Below are positions 1 through 5,585 of a stretch of DNA of 5,585 nt, one piece after another (position 1 is the stretch's first letter; each line of letters starts with the position of its first letter). The notes under the pieces are model-generated. The model was not told the DNA's origin, did no database searches, and saw only the letters and a program-made list of their open reading frames with translations. The position numbers and the translations under genes are program-made. This DNA comes from Mariprofundus sp. (lineage in GTDB: Bacteria > Pseudomonadota > Zetaproteobacteria > Mariprofundales > Mariprofundaceae). Location: NCBI GenBank assembly GCA_015485035.1, contig WFUI01000101.1:1-5585 (forward strand), given 5' to 3'.

Positions 1-10
1 ATGTGCTGAT

Positions 11-1870
11 TCATACATTGATTAACCGGGTTATTCTGCTGCTCAGTGTCTCAATAGAAAAAGGTTTTTCTATGATCTGATCAATATGGATATCGTCTTC
101 ATGATTTAATGCGCCCGATTTATCGTAACCTGTAGCAAACAGGACAGAGGCTGACATATCCAGGCTGTGAATTTTTTCAGCAGCGACTCTGCCTCCCATC
201 TCCGGCATTACCAGATCAAGGATGCTTAGGGCTATTTGATCCTGATATTTTTCAAACATGGCTACAGCTTCTCTGCCATTGGCTGCCAGCAGAACCCGAT
301 AACCGATGCTCTCCAGAACTTCGCCAATAGATTCACGTATTTGAGCATCATCATCGGCCAGCAGGATGGTTTCGCCATGACCGCCGGATATTTTCCGGGA
401 TGGCGATGGTTCGGGTTCTGTGTGCATTTGCTGTAGTGGCAGGTAGATATGAAAGGTGGCTCCCATGCCGGGTTCACTCTCTACATCAATGATACCTCCA
501 TGGGTTTGCACAGAGCCAAAGGCCATGGCCAGGCCCAGGCCGGTTCCTTTGTCCTGTTCCTTGGTGGTGAAAAACGGTTCAAAAATATGCTGCCTGTCTG
601 TATCTGATATACCGCAGCCGTTATCCTGTATGCTCAAATGTGCATACTGATCAGCAATATTTCTGTTTTCGTATTTCTGACTGAAGGTGGTATCGGGAGT
701 AAACGGTGTCAGTCTTACGATGATTTCAGGCTCAGAGGTATTTTTCAATGCATCGCGGGCATTATTGATAATATTCAGAATAACCTGCTGCAGCTGACTG
801 ATATCACCGCGGATCATCAATGCATCCGAAACAAATTCCTGTTTCAGCTTGATATTTTCAGGTATGCCGAGCAAGGCCAGTTCCAGGGCTTCACTGACAA
901 ATGCGGTTAATGACAAGTTTTTCATTTCCACATGATCCTTGCGTGCGAAAGCCAGCAACTGGGATATCATATTTGCCGCCTTGAAACAGAGCTGGTCGAT
1001 GGTTGAAATCCTGTCGAGTAACTCGGGTTGCTCTTTCAGTCTGGCTTTGAGCAGATACAGATTGCCGGTGATGCCGGCCAGGAAATTATTGAAATCATGG
1101 GCAATGCCGCCGACCAGTATGCCGATGGCTTCCATCTTTTGTGCATGTAAAAAGAGCTCTTCGCTCGCTTTCAGGGCTTTGGCAGTATTTTTGTGATGTT
1201 CGATCTCTTTGATAAGTTGTTCATTGGCTCTGGTCAATTCGGAGGTTTTTCGGGCAACGTGCTGTTCCAGACTTTCTTTCAGTGCTTTCAGTTCATGGAT
1301 TGTGTCCTGGTGTCGCATATAAGTCCGTTCCAATTGCATTTCAAAAGCCGCAGCAATTAAGGCGAAGAATATAAATACTGCTGGAAAATAAATGAGGGCA
1401 TCATTGTTGTATGGCAGCGCAAGATGATGGGTGAAATGCAGAGTAATCAGCAAGGTGTTGAGCAGTCCATATAACGCGACCCAGTACCAGGCGATGCGCA
1501 GCCCCATTAACAGAAATGCCAGAAAAGGAATGACCAGGGACCATACAATTCCGGTTCCTGCTACGCCTCCGTCGACGAATGCTGTGGTAAATACCATAAA
1601 GGCATTGGCCATGAGAAGGTTGCGAATGGATGGTAGCGATTCTTCATGACAAACCACCTTGAGACACGGAATCAGAAGCAGGAAGGTGAATACCTCAACC
1701 ACAGCAAGCCATAGATGGCCTGATAAAAAATTGATGACGGAGAAGATTACTGCGGTGGGCATGGCAATGGAGGCGATTAAGCGAATGACTTTGCATTGAT
1801 ATTCGCTGTCCTGGGCTTTTCCGGGGACATATCCGGTAAAAATTCGGGGTATTTTTTTTATCATGGACAC
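11..1870 (-). CDS. Membrane-bound hybrid sensor histidine kinase with C-terminal receiver domain
   Basis: A 619-residue two-component sensor that should autophosphorylate on His and pass the phosphate to its own receiver domain. Residues about 30-177 hold some six hydrophobic segments with short loops and no sizeable periplasmic domain, so sensing is probably within the membrane. Residues about 178-245 are a charged, heptad-like coiled-coil linker. The HisKA region has the H-box GGIAHDFNN with phospho-acceptor His258. The ATPase domain shows the N-box NIINNARDAL (366-375), G1 DNGCGI (416-421), F-box FEPFFTT (430-436) and G2 GTGLGLA (442-448). After a Pro/Glu-rich linker comes a complete receiver: acidic DDD 506-508, phospho-acceptor Asp552, Thr580 and Lys602. 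All catalytic residues are present. The chosen GTG start (1868-1870) has AAGG five bases upstream; an in-frame ATG two codons in (1862-1864) is the alternative. No partner regulator is visible, and the signal cannot be deduced. Confidence 0.93.
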   Translation of the reverse strand: MSMIKKIPRIFTGYVPGKAQDSEYQCKVIRLIASIAMPTAVIFSVINFLSGHLWLAVVEVFTFLLLIPCLKVVCHEESLPSIRNLLMANAFMVFTTAFVDGGVAGTGIVWSLVIPFLAFLLMGLRIAWYWVALYGLLNTLLITLHFTHHLALPYNNDALIYFPAVFIFFALIAAAFEMQLERTYMRHQDTIHELKALKESLEQHVARKTSELTRANEQLIKEIEHHKNTAKALKASEELFLHAQKMEAIGILVGGIAHDFNNFLAGITGNLYLLKARLKEQPELLDRISTIDQLCFKAANMISQLLAFARKDHVEMKNLSLTAFVSEALELALLGIPENIKLKQEFVSDALMIRGDISQLQQVILNIINNARDALKNTSEPEIIVRLTPFTPDTTFSQKYENRNIADQYAHLSIQDNGCGISDTDRQHIFEPFFTTKEQDKGTGLGLAMAFGSVQTHGGIIDVESEPGMGATFHIYLPLQQMHTEPEPSPSRKISGGHGETILLADDDAQIRESIGEVLESIGYRVLLAANGREAVAMFEKYQDQIALSILDLVMPEMGGRVAAEKIHSLDMSASVLFATGYDKSGALNHEDDIHIDQIIEKPFSIETLSSRITRLINV

Positions 1871-1875
1871 GTTGA

Positions 1876-1879
1876 CCTT
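1876..1879 (-). promoter_or_regulatory. Shine-Dalgarno of the histidine kinase, abutting the palindrome
   Basis: On the minus strand AAGG lies five bases before the GTG start and eleven before the in-frame ATG, so spacing favours GTG. The site is immediately outside the base of the long inverted repeat, so a leader transcript folding into that hairpin would leave the site single-stranded but next to a large stem. Confidence 0.5.
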
Positions 1880-2052
1880 GTCTGGGAGTGTGTCGGGCTT
1901 AGGGTGATCGTAGCGAGCAGGTGGGGGAGGGAGTCAAAAACAGTATGATTTTGAGGAGCATAGTGGTAACTATGTGACGACAAATCAGAATATTTTGGAA
2001 CCATATCCCTGCCGCGCAGTAGATTTCTCATAAGTCCGACAGACTCCTGGAC
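1880..2052. repeat. Long imperfect palindrome (about 173 bp), possible miniature mobile element
   Basis: The two ends of this stretch are reverse complements. Positions 1880-1901 face 2031-2052: of 22 pairs, 18 are Watson-Crick, 3 are G-T and 1 is a mismatch. The centre is also palindromic about the same axis (near 1966): 1934-1964 faces 1969-1999 with 22 Watson-Crick pairs out of 31, ending in a perfect 6-bp stem CATAGT/ACTATG around the loop GGTA. The parts between (1902-1933 and 2000-2030) pair only with gaps. The whole could fold as one long hairpin in RNA or a cruciform in DNA. In size and symmetry it resembles ERIC-type imperfect palindromes or a MITE with 22-bp terminal inverted repeats. 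No transposase and no clear target-site duplication is visible. Mobility is inference; the symmetry is seen directly. Confidence 0.75.
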
Positions 2053-2091
2053 TGCTTTTGCGTACTGTAAAACTGCGTCCCTGTAGTTTAT

Positions 2092-2121
2092 CAGATAGCC
2101 CTTGAAATGAAATAGTATCAA
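2092..2121 (-). promoter_or_regulatory. Possible sigma70-type promoter reading toward the kinase
   Basis: On the minus strand TTGATA (2121-2116) could be a -35 box and TATCTG (2097-2092), 18 bases on, a weak -10 box; CTATCT with a 17-base spacer is the alternative. The -35 overlaps the left arm of the dyad at 2108-2140, as a repressor- or activator-controlled promoter might. It would give a leader over 200 bases long that includes the palindrome. The -10 match is poor, so this is only a candidate. Confidence 0.22.
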
Positions 2122-2140
2122 TATGGTTCATACTATTCCA
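2108..2140. promoter_or_regulatory. Dyad-symmetric possible operator upstream of the kinase
   Basis: Arms TGAAATAGTAT (2108-2118) and ATACTATTCCA (2130-2140) are reverse complements with one mismatch, including a perfect inner 8 bp (AATAGTAT/ATACTATT). The 11-base spacer puts the arm centres 22 bp apart, about two helical turns, which suits a dimeric DNA-binding protein. No T-run follows on either strand, so a terminator is unlikely. The bound regulator, if any, is unknown. It shares this gene-free stretch (1871-2254) with the long palindrome and the hairpin at 2183-2218. Confidence 0.4.
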
Positions 2141-2182
2141 GACACAATATGACGCGAATAATCCTTTCTTGCCTGGGTGGGG

Positions 2183-2223
2183 CGGTTGCAGATATCTAAC
2201 TGATATTATCTGCAGCCGGTTTT
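2183..2223. terminator. Strong hairpin downstream of the DUF1456 gene, possible terminator
   Basis: CGGTTGCAGATA (2183-2194) pairs over 12 bp, with one G-T pair, with TATCTGCAGCCG (2207-2218) around a 12-base loop. It lies 37 bp past the stop of the minus-strand DUF1456 gene, where a terminator is expected. However, the U-tract is on the other side: TTTT (2220-2223) follows the stem on the plus strand, while on the minus strand the stem is followed by a C-rich run. It could be bidirectional, a transcript-stabilising 3' stem, or the end of an unseen plus-strand RNA. Confidence 0.4.
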
Positions 2224-2254
2224 GAAAGGTGGCGGTTTATGCTTTGCCGTCAGC

Positions 2255-2587
2255 TTAATCTTTCACTGCTTCGATCAGACAGCGGATTTCTTCGATCGCA
2301 TCAGTATTGCCGGATTCGATCAGGCCTATAATGAAACTTTCGACTGTGCGTGGTAACAATGTGGGTTCATCCACCGTACCACGCGAGTAAATGATAAAGC
2401 CGTTCAGGAATCCCTCAAAATGTTCATCCGATAGTTTGACGTAGTTCTTGTTTTTACTGCCGGCCATAAAAGCCTTGATCTGGCTGCTGCTGAATGCAAA
2501 ACCGCCCAGCTCAAAAATTTCCTTGATTTCGAAATGTTTGAGATTATTGGCAATACTGATTTTTTTAAGAATATTGTTATTGGTCAT
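2255..2587 (-). CDS. Small DUF1456 (YehS-type) protein
   Basis: A 110-residue protein of unknown function. Residues 1-70 match the DUF1456 pattern as I know it from E. coli YehS: a start like NNNILKKIxIAxxLK, then an Ile/Phe-rich helix, a central QIKAFM, and the ending LSDEHFEGFLNGFIIYSRG. Family members are usually about 150 residues with two such units in tandem; here there is one, followed by an acidic, helical tail (about 72-110) ending in EEIRCLIEAVKD that I do not recognise. There is no signal peptide or membrane segment, so it should be cytoplasmic. The ATG start fits because the family core begins at residue 3, although the Shine-Dalgarno is weak (AGG about 16 bases upstream). It is transcribed divergently from the helicase, about 190 bp apart. 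No biochemical role can be assigned. Confidence 0.8.
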   Translation of the reverse strand: MTNNNILKKISIANNLKHFEIKEIFELGGFAFSSSQIKAFMAGSKNKNYVKLSDEHFEGFLNGFIIYSRGTVDEPTLLPRTVESFIIGLIESGNTDAIEEIRCLIEAVKD

Positions 2588-2779
2588 ACTGCGAGACTAG
2601 CCTGTTCAGTAGCATCTGTGGAGACTTGGGTGAATATTCAATGGCAGGCGAAACACATGCCATGTTGTAAGATGCTTCGTTGGCTGAAGAGTATATGCAC
2701 ATCTCCACATCTTTCCTCATGGTTTCTTAATGATTGTACAGGCATGCTTCGGCTCCGGTAATTTCCGCAGGTATGGACT
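2588..2779. other. Divergent intergenic region, DUF1456 gene / deaD
   Basis: About 190 bp carrying the promoters of both outward-reading genes. No clear -35/-10 pair stands out for either. For the helicase, TTGTAC (2734-2739) with GGTAAT (2757-2762, 17-base spacer) is a weak candidate that would place the transcript start very close to the ribosome binding site. A small palindrome ACATG-C-CATGT (2655-2665) is present but may be chance. I see no long structured leader of the kind expected for a thermosensing riboswitch. Confidence 0.5.
2769..2772 (+). promoter_or_regulatory. Shine-Dalgarno of deaD
   Basis: AGGT lies eight bases before the ATG at 2780-2782, normal spacing, and supports this start. 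Another ATG at 2773-2775 sits only one base from the site and is in a different frame that stops after 11 codons, so it is not the helicase start. Confidence 0.55.
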
Positions 2780-4690
2780 ATGACAAACGAACAAACGACA
2801 AACGATAAAACTACAAACGAACAAACAACCACGGACACACAACAGTATTCCACTTTCGCGGAACTGAATTTACAGCCCGAACTGCTCAGAGCTGTGCAGG
2901 ACGCAGGTTATGAAACACCGTCTCCGATTCAGGCGCAGACGATTCCGCTGCTTTTGGGCGGCAGGGATGTGCTCGGTCAGGCCCAGACAGGTACAGGTAA
3001 AACGGCGGCCTTTGCATTGCCGTTGCTTTCCCGCATTGATTTAAGTCAGAAAACGCCACAGGTGATGGTGCTGGCACCAACCCGTGAACTGGCGATTCAG
3101 GTGGCGGAGGCATTCAAAACATATGCCCGTCATTTAAAAGGGTTTAATGTGCTGCCGATTTACGGCGGGCAGAGTTATGATATTCAATTGCGTCAGCTCA
3201 AACGCGGGGTGCATGTTGTGGTTGGCACACCGGGGCGAGTGATGGATCATATGCGCCGCAAAACCCTTAACCTGAGTAAGCTGCAAGCTCTGGTGCTTGA
3301 TGAGGCCGATGAGATGCTGCGTATGGGGTTCATTGATGATGTGCAGTGGATTCTGGAACAGACACCGGATAATCGTCAGATCGCTCTGTTTTCCGCCACC
3401 ATGCCGCCGGTAATTCGTAAAATCGCCCAGCAGCATTTGAATAATCCTGAACAGGTTACCATCAAGGTTAAGGAACAGACAGCTGAAACGATCCGCCAGC
3501 GTTACTGGATGGTCAGCGGGCGTAACAAGATGGATGCGTTGACCCGGATTCTGGAAGCTGAACCCTATGATGGTGTCATTGTATTTGTACGCACCAAAAC
3601 GGCGACGGAAGAACTGGCCAATAAACTCGAAGCACGCGGCTATGCGGCCACAGCTCTGAACGGCGATATCGCCCAGAAGCAGCGCGAGGCGACAGTGAAC
3701 CGGCTCAAGAAAGGCCATCTCGATATTCTGGTTGCGACCGACGTGGCGGCAAGAGGACTCGACGTGCAGCGTATTTCGCATGTGATTAACTATGATATTC
3801 CACACGATACCGAATCCTATATCCATCGCATCGGGCGCACCGGCAGGGCAGGGCGCGAGGGCGATGCGATTCTGTTTGTCTCGCCGCGCGAAAAGCGCAT
3901 GCTCTATGCCATCGAGCGGGCTACCAAAAAACGCATCGAGCAATTCCAGATGCCAACCACCGATGTGATCAACGATAAGCGCATCGCTGAATTCAAGGAG
4001 CGCATTACCGAAACGCTGGATTCAGGCGAGGATCTGGAATTATTCGCCGGGATCATTGAGCAATACCGTCAGGAACACGATATTCCGGCTAACGAAATAG
4101 CCGCTGCACTGGCTAAAATGGTGCAGGGTGATAAACCGTTATTACTCAAGGATCAGCCGCAGCCTCGTCAGGAAAGGGAACGCCCGTCCCGCTCTGATCG
4201 TAATCCACGCTTCGATGCGCCGGAAGACAAGCGTCGCAGCACGCGCAATCCGTCGCGAGACCAGTATGAAGATGATGAAATCAAGCCGAATCGTTCGCGC
4301 GGACCGAAACCCGAACAGGGTATGCAGCGTTATCGCCTGGAAGTGGGTGAGGAACACGGTGTAAAGCCGGGTAATATTGTCGGTGCGATTGCCAATGAAC
4401 TGGGGCTGGAGAGTGAATTCATCGGTCGTGTGCAGATTCATGATGATCATACGACGGTGGATTTGCCGGAAGGCATGCCCAAAGCCATTTTTAACGACCT
4501 GAAACAGGTGCAGGTGTGCGGTCAGCGTCTCAATGCATCCGTGCTGGCGTCAGGTGATGCAACGCCTTCCCGGGCACCCAGAAAGCAATTCAAACCGGGT
4601 AGCGGTGACAGACGCCCCGGTCGTGGAAAATCCGGACGTGATCATTCAGGTGGCGGTGGCAGAAAGCCGCCGAGGCGGCATAAAAAATAA
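2780..4690 (+). CDS. deaD: DEAD-box ATP-dependent RNA helicase, DeaD/CsdA type
   Basis: A 636-residue RNA helicase that uses ATP to unwind short RNA duplexes; relatives act in 50S ribosome assembly, mRNA decay and cold growth. All core motifs are intact: Q-motif Gln51 after Phe26, motif I AQTGTGKT (68-75), Ia PTREL (100-104), Ib TPGR (150-153), II DEAD (174-177), III SAT (205-207), IV VIVFVRT (266-272), V ATDVAARGLD (319-328) and VI HRIGRTGRAGR (349-359). Residues about 390-455 match the CsdA dimerisation region (AAALAKMVQG). A charged Arg-rich linker follows, then a DbpA-like RNA-binding domain (about 514-590, with RYRLEVG, IVGAIANE, FIGRVQI, TTVDLPEGM). The last 40 residues are a basic Gly/Arg tail. 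This domain order, plus the spelling of the core, separates it from RhlE, RhlB and SrmB. The N-terminus carries an unusual repeat, TNEQTT at 2-7 and 12-17. Length is close to E. coli CsdA. Confidence 0.96.
   Translation: MTNEQTTNDKTTNEQTTTDTQQYSTFAELNLQPELLRAVQDAGYETPSPIQAQTIPLLLGGRDVLGQAQTGTGKTAAFALPLLSRIDLSQKTPQVMVLAPTRELAIQVAEAFKTYARHLKGFNVLPIYGGQSYDIQLRQLKRGVHVVVGTPGRVMDHMRRKTLNLSKLQALVLDEADEMLRMGFIDDVQWILEQTPDNRQIALFSATMPPVIRKIAQQHLNNPEQVTIKVKEQTAETIRQRYWMVSGRNKMDALTRILEAEPYDGVIVFVRTKTATEELANKLEARGYAATALNGDIAQKQREATVNRLKKGHLDILVATDVAARGLDVQRISHVINYDIPHDTESYIHRIGRTGRAGREGDAILFVSPREKRMLYAIERATKKRIEQFQMPTTDVINDKRIAEFKERITETLDSGEDLELFAGIIEQYRQEHDIPANEIAAALAKMVQGDKPLLLKDQPQPRQERERPSRSDRNPRFDAPEDKRRSTRNPSRDQYEDDEIKPNRSRGPKPEQGMQRYRLEVGEEHGVKPGNIVGAIANELGLESEFIGRVQIHDDHTTVDLPEGMPKAIFNDLKQVQVCGQRLNASVLASGDATPSRAPRKQFKPGSGDRRPGRGKSGRDHSGGGGRKPPRRHKK
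2783..2829 (+). repeat. CAAACGA heptamer repeat in the start of deaD
   Basis: CAAACGA occurs at 2784-2790, 2792-2798, 2799-2805 and 2814-2820, with the variant CAAACAA at 2822-2828. At a larger scale a 17-base unit at 2783-2799 recurs 30 bases later (2813-2829) with one change, giving the repeated peptide TNEQTT. The stretch is nearly free of G and T, so the mRNA just after the start codon should be unstructured. The 7- and 8-base steps are not multiples of three. Confidence 0.8.
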
Positions 4691-4709
4691 TCGTTTCAAG
4701 GGGATGCTT

Positions 4710-4753
4710 CCGGGATATCAGGGTGTTTTATTGTACGTTGCATATCCGGTTTT
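4710..4753 (+). terminator. Weak terminator candidate after deaD
   Basis: CCGGGATAT (4710-4718) can pair with ATATCCGG (4742-4749) with one bulged G, and TTTT follows (4750-4753). It begins 20 bp after the deaD stop, where a terminator is expected. The 23-base loop is long and the U-tract short, so efficiency is doubtful. Confidence 0.35.
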
Positions 4754-4758
4754 AATAT
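4731..4758 (+). promoter_or_regulatory. Possible promoter for the radical SAM gene
   Basis: TTGTAC (4731-4736) and TAATAT (4753-4758) are separated by 16 bases in an AT-rich stretch between the two genes. Each matches the sigma70 consensus only partly (3/6 and 4/6). If used, the transcript would start near 4765 and carry about 90 bases of leader that includes the overlapping hairpins at 4804-4832. Confidence 0.22.
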
Positions 4759-4803
4759 CATTCAAATTACGATAATTGGTTCAGTTATTAATGTAATGAA
4801 ATC

Positions 4804-4832
4804 AAGTCGGAATCGACTTATATTCCGTTTTT
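4804..4832 (+). promoter_or_regulatory. Two overlapping alternative hairpins, terminator-like, before the radical SAM gene
   Basis: Hairpin A is AAGTCG (4804-4809), loop GAAT, CGACTT (4814-4819), a perfect 6-bp stem. Hairpin B is CGGAAT (4808-4813), an 8-base loop, ATTCCG (4822-4827), also a perfect 6-bp stem and directly followed by TTTTT (4828-4832). A and B share bases 4808-4819 and cannot form together. B has the form of a small intrinsic terminator and ends 22 bases before the start codon, so the pair could act as an attenuator. Alternatively A is a 16-bp DNA operator. The stems are short, so the call is tentative. Confidence 0.45.
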
Positions 4833-4840
4833 ATGATGAA

Positions 4841-4846
4841 AGGGGA
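4841..4846 (+). promoter_or_regulatory. Shine-Dalgarno of the radical SAM gene
   Basis: AGGGGA ends eight bases before the ATG at 4855-4857, a strong match that fixes the start. It lies eight bases after the T-run of the terminator-like hairpin. Confidence 0.65.
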
Positions 4847-4854
4847 ATAGTTGA

Positions 4855-5585
4855 ATGCATGCTACGTTACCGTTATTGAAAGAGAGTGATTTTCCTGCCA
4901 TTCGCCGTGGTAAGCTGGAAACCTTGCAGGTCAATCTCGGCTATCTGTGTAATCAGACCTGCTTGCATTGTCATGTCAATGCAGGGCCGCGCCGCAAGGA
5001 GATTATGAGCAAAGAAACGGTGCAGACCGTGCTTGATTATCTCACGGCCCAACAAATTAAAACGCTGGATCTGACCGGCGGAGCGCCGGAAATGAATCCA
5101 CACTTCCGGTTTCTGGTGCAACAGGCCAGTGCGATGGGCGTGCGTGTGATTGATCGCTGTAATCTGACCATTCTGGAAGAAGAAGGTTATGAGAACATGG
5201 CTTCATTTCTGGCTGATCACAGCGTGGAAGTGGTGGCCTCCTTACCATGTTACCTGGGCTCCAATGTCGATGCCCAGCGTGGTAAAGGCGTGTTTGACCA
5301 GAGTATCACGGCGTTGCAGAAGTTAAATAAACTGGGTTATGGCATTGAGGGTTCAGGGCTGACACTGACGCTGGTTTATAATCCGCCGGGGGCAGTCTTG
5401 CCTCCGCCACAGCAAGAACTTGAGGCAGCCTATAAGCGCGAGTTGCATTTGCGCTATGGTATCGCCTTCAATCATTTGTTTACCATTACCAATATGCCTA
5501 TTCAGCGCTTTGGCAGTACATTGATTTCCCGTGGTGAATTCGCAAGTTATATGCAGCTGCTGAAGGAATCGTATCGTGAAGATAA
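4855..5585 (+). CDS. arsS: ArsS-like radical SAM protein (arsenosugar biosynthesis family), 3' end cut by window
   Basis: An open frame of 243 codons running off the window end without a stop; relatives are about 310-340 residues, so roughly the last quarter, including the C-terminal DUF3641-type region, is missing. The radical SAM cluster motif CxxxCxxC is CNQTCLHC (Cys32, Cys36, Cys39), with GGAPEMNP (75-82) as the SAM-binding glycine motif. Family-specific stretches follow: VIDRCNLTIL (98-107), EVVASLPCY (125-133), NVDAQRGKGVF (137-147), LVYNPPG (173-179) and TITNMPIQRF (210-219). From published work on ArsS in cyanobacteria, the enzyme is thought to add a 5'-deoxyadenosyl group to a methylated arsenical made by ArsM. 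Some members of this family are annotated as selenoproteins; that cannot be judged here. Cytoplasmic and oxygen-sensitive by class. No arsM is visible, so the arsenic role is inferred from family alone. Confidence 0.85.
   Translation, partial: MHATLPLLKESDFPAIRRGKLETLQVNLGYLCNQTCLHCHVNAGPRRKEIMSKETVQTVLDYLTAQQIKTLDLTGGAPEMNPHFRFLVQQASAMGVRVIDRCNLTILEEEGYENMASFLADHSVEVVASLPCYLGSNVDAQRGKGVFDQSITALQKLNKLGYGIEGSGLTLTLVYNPPGAVLPPPQQELEAAYKRELHLRYGIAFNHLFTITNMPIQRFGSTLISRGEFASYMQLLKESYRED

Noticed and set aside
1861..2121. 86-codon minus-strand frame overlapping the kinase start
   Set aside because: It needs a TTG start, lacks a clear ribosome binding site, runs straight through the long palindrome, and its peptide has no recognisable fold or family. 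It is best explained as chance reading of the repeat.
2655..2665. Small palindrome ACATG-C-CATGT in the divergent region
   Set aside because: Five-base arms are common by chance, no flanking symmetry extends it, and no promoter box is clearly placed around it.
2773..2808. 11-codon ATG frame overlapping the helicase start
   Set aside because: Its ATG is one base after the AGGT site, too close to be used, and a regulatory upstream frame cannot be supported from sequence alone.
2638..2853. Minus-strand frame with a repetitive Val/Phe/Ser peptide
   Set aside because: The repetition is just the reverse reading of the CAAACGA repeats at the start of the helicase gene.
3134..3943. 269-codon minus-strand frame inside the helicase gene
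   Set aside because: It lies wholly antisense to intact, conserved DEAD-box motifs, and its His/Cys-rich translation matches no family I know; it is a by-product of the helicase codon pattern.
4142..4450. 102-codon minus-strand frame opposite the helicase C-terminal linker
   Set aside because: It is antisense to the Arg-rich linker and RNA-binding domain, with no recognisable product or start signals.
4873..5248. Minus-strand frames opposite the radical SAM gene
   Set aside because: They are antisense to a well-conserved radical SAM coding frame and have no family resemblance.

Overview
The window reads as proteobacterial chromosome of moderate GC, most likely gammaproteobacterial or a close relative. 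The closest likeness I recognise is E. coli CsdA/DeaD for the helicase; the other genes belong to families widespread in Proteobacteria. I cannot name the species. No tRNA, rRNA, CRISPR array, prophage gene or transposase gene is visible.

Layout: (1) 11-1870, minus strand: a membrane-bound hybrid histidine kinase with its own C-terminal receiver domain. (2) 1871-2254: 384 bp without a credible gene but rich in structure. It holds a roughly 173-bp imperfect palindrome (1880-2052) that begins right beside the kinase Shine-Dalgarno, a shorter dyad (2108-2140) overlapping a possible promoter, and a 12-bp-stem hairpin (2183-2218). (3) 2255-2587, minus strand: a small protein with one DUF1456 (YehS-type) domain. 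(4) 2588-2779: divergent intergenic region. (5) 2780-4690, plus strand: a DeaD/CsdA-type DEAD-box RNA helicase with a DbpA-like RNA-binding domain and a basic Gly/Arg-rich tail; its first 50 coding bases are an A/C-rich heptamer repeat. (6) 4691-4854: AT-rich intergenic region with a weak terminator candidate and, just before the next gene, two overlapping and mutually exclusive hairpins. (7) 4855 to the window end, plus strand: the first 243 codons of a radical SAM protein of the ArsS (arsenosugar biosynthesis) type, cut by the window edge.

The genes do not form one obvious pathway. The kinase senses and relays signals, the helicase remodels RNA (cold and ribosome biogenesis in relatives), and the ArsS-like enzyme probably begins a separate arsenic or small-molecule operon continuing to the right. 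The most notable non-genic signals are the long palindrome upstream of the kinase and the attenuator-like alternative hairpins upstream of the radical SAM gene. I found no convincing new multi-gene system.
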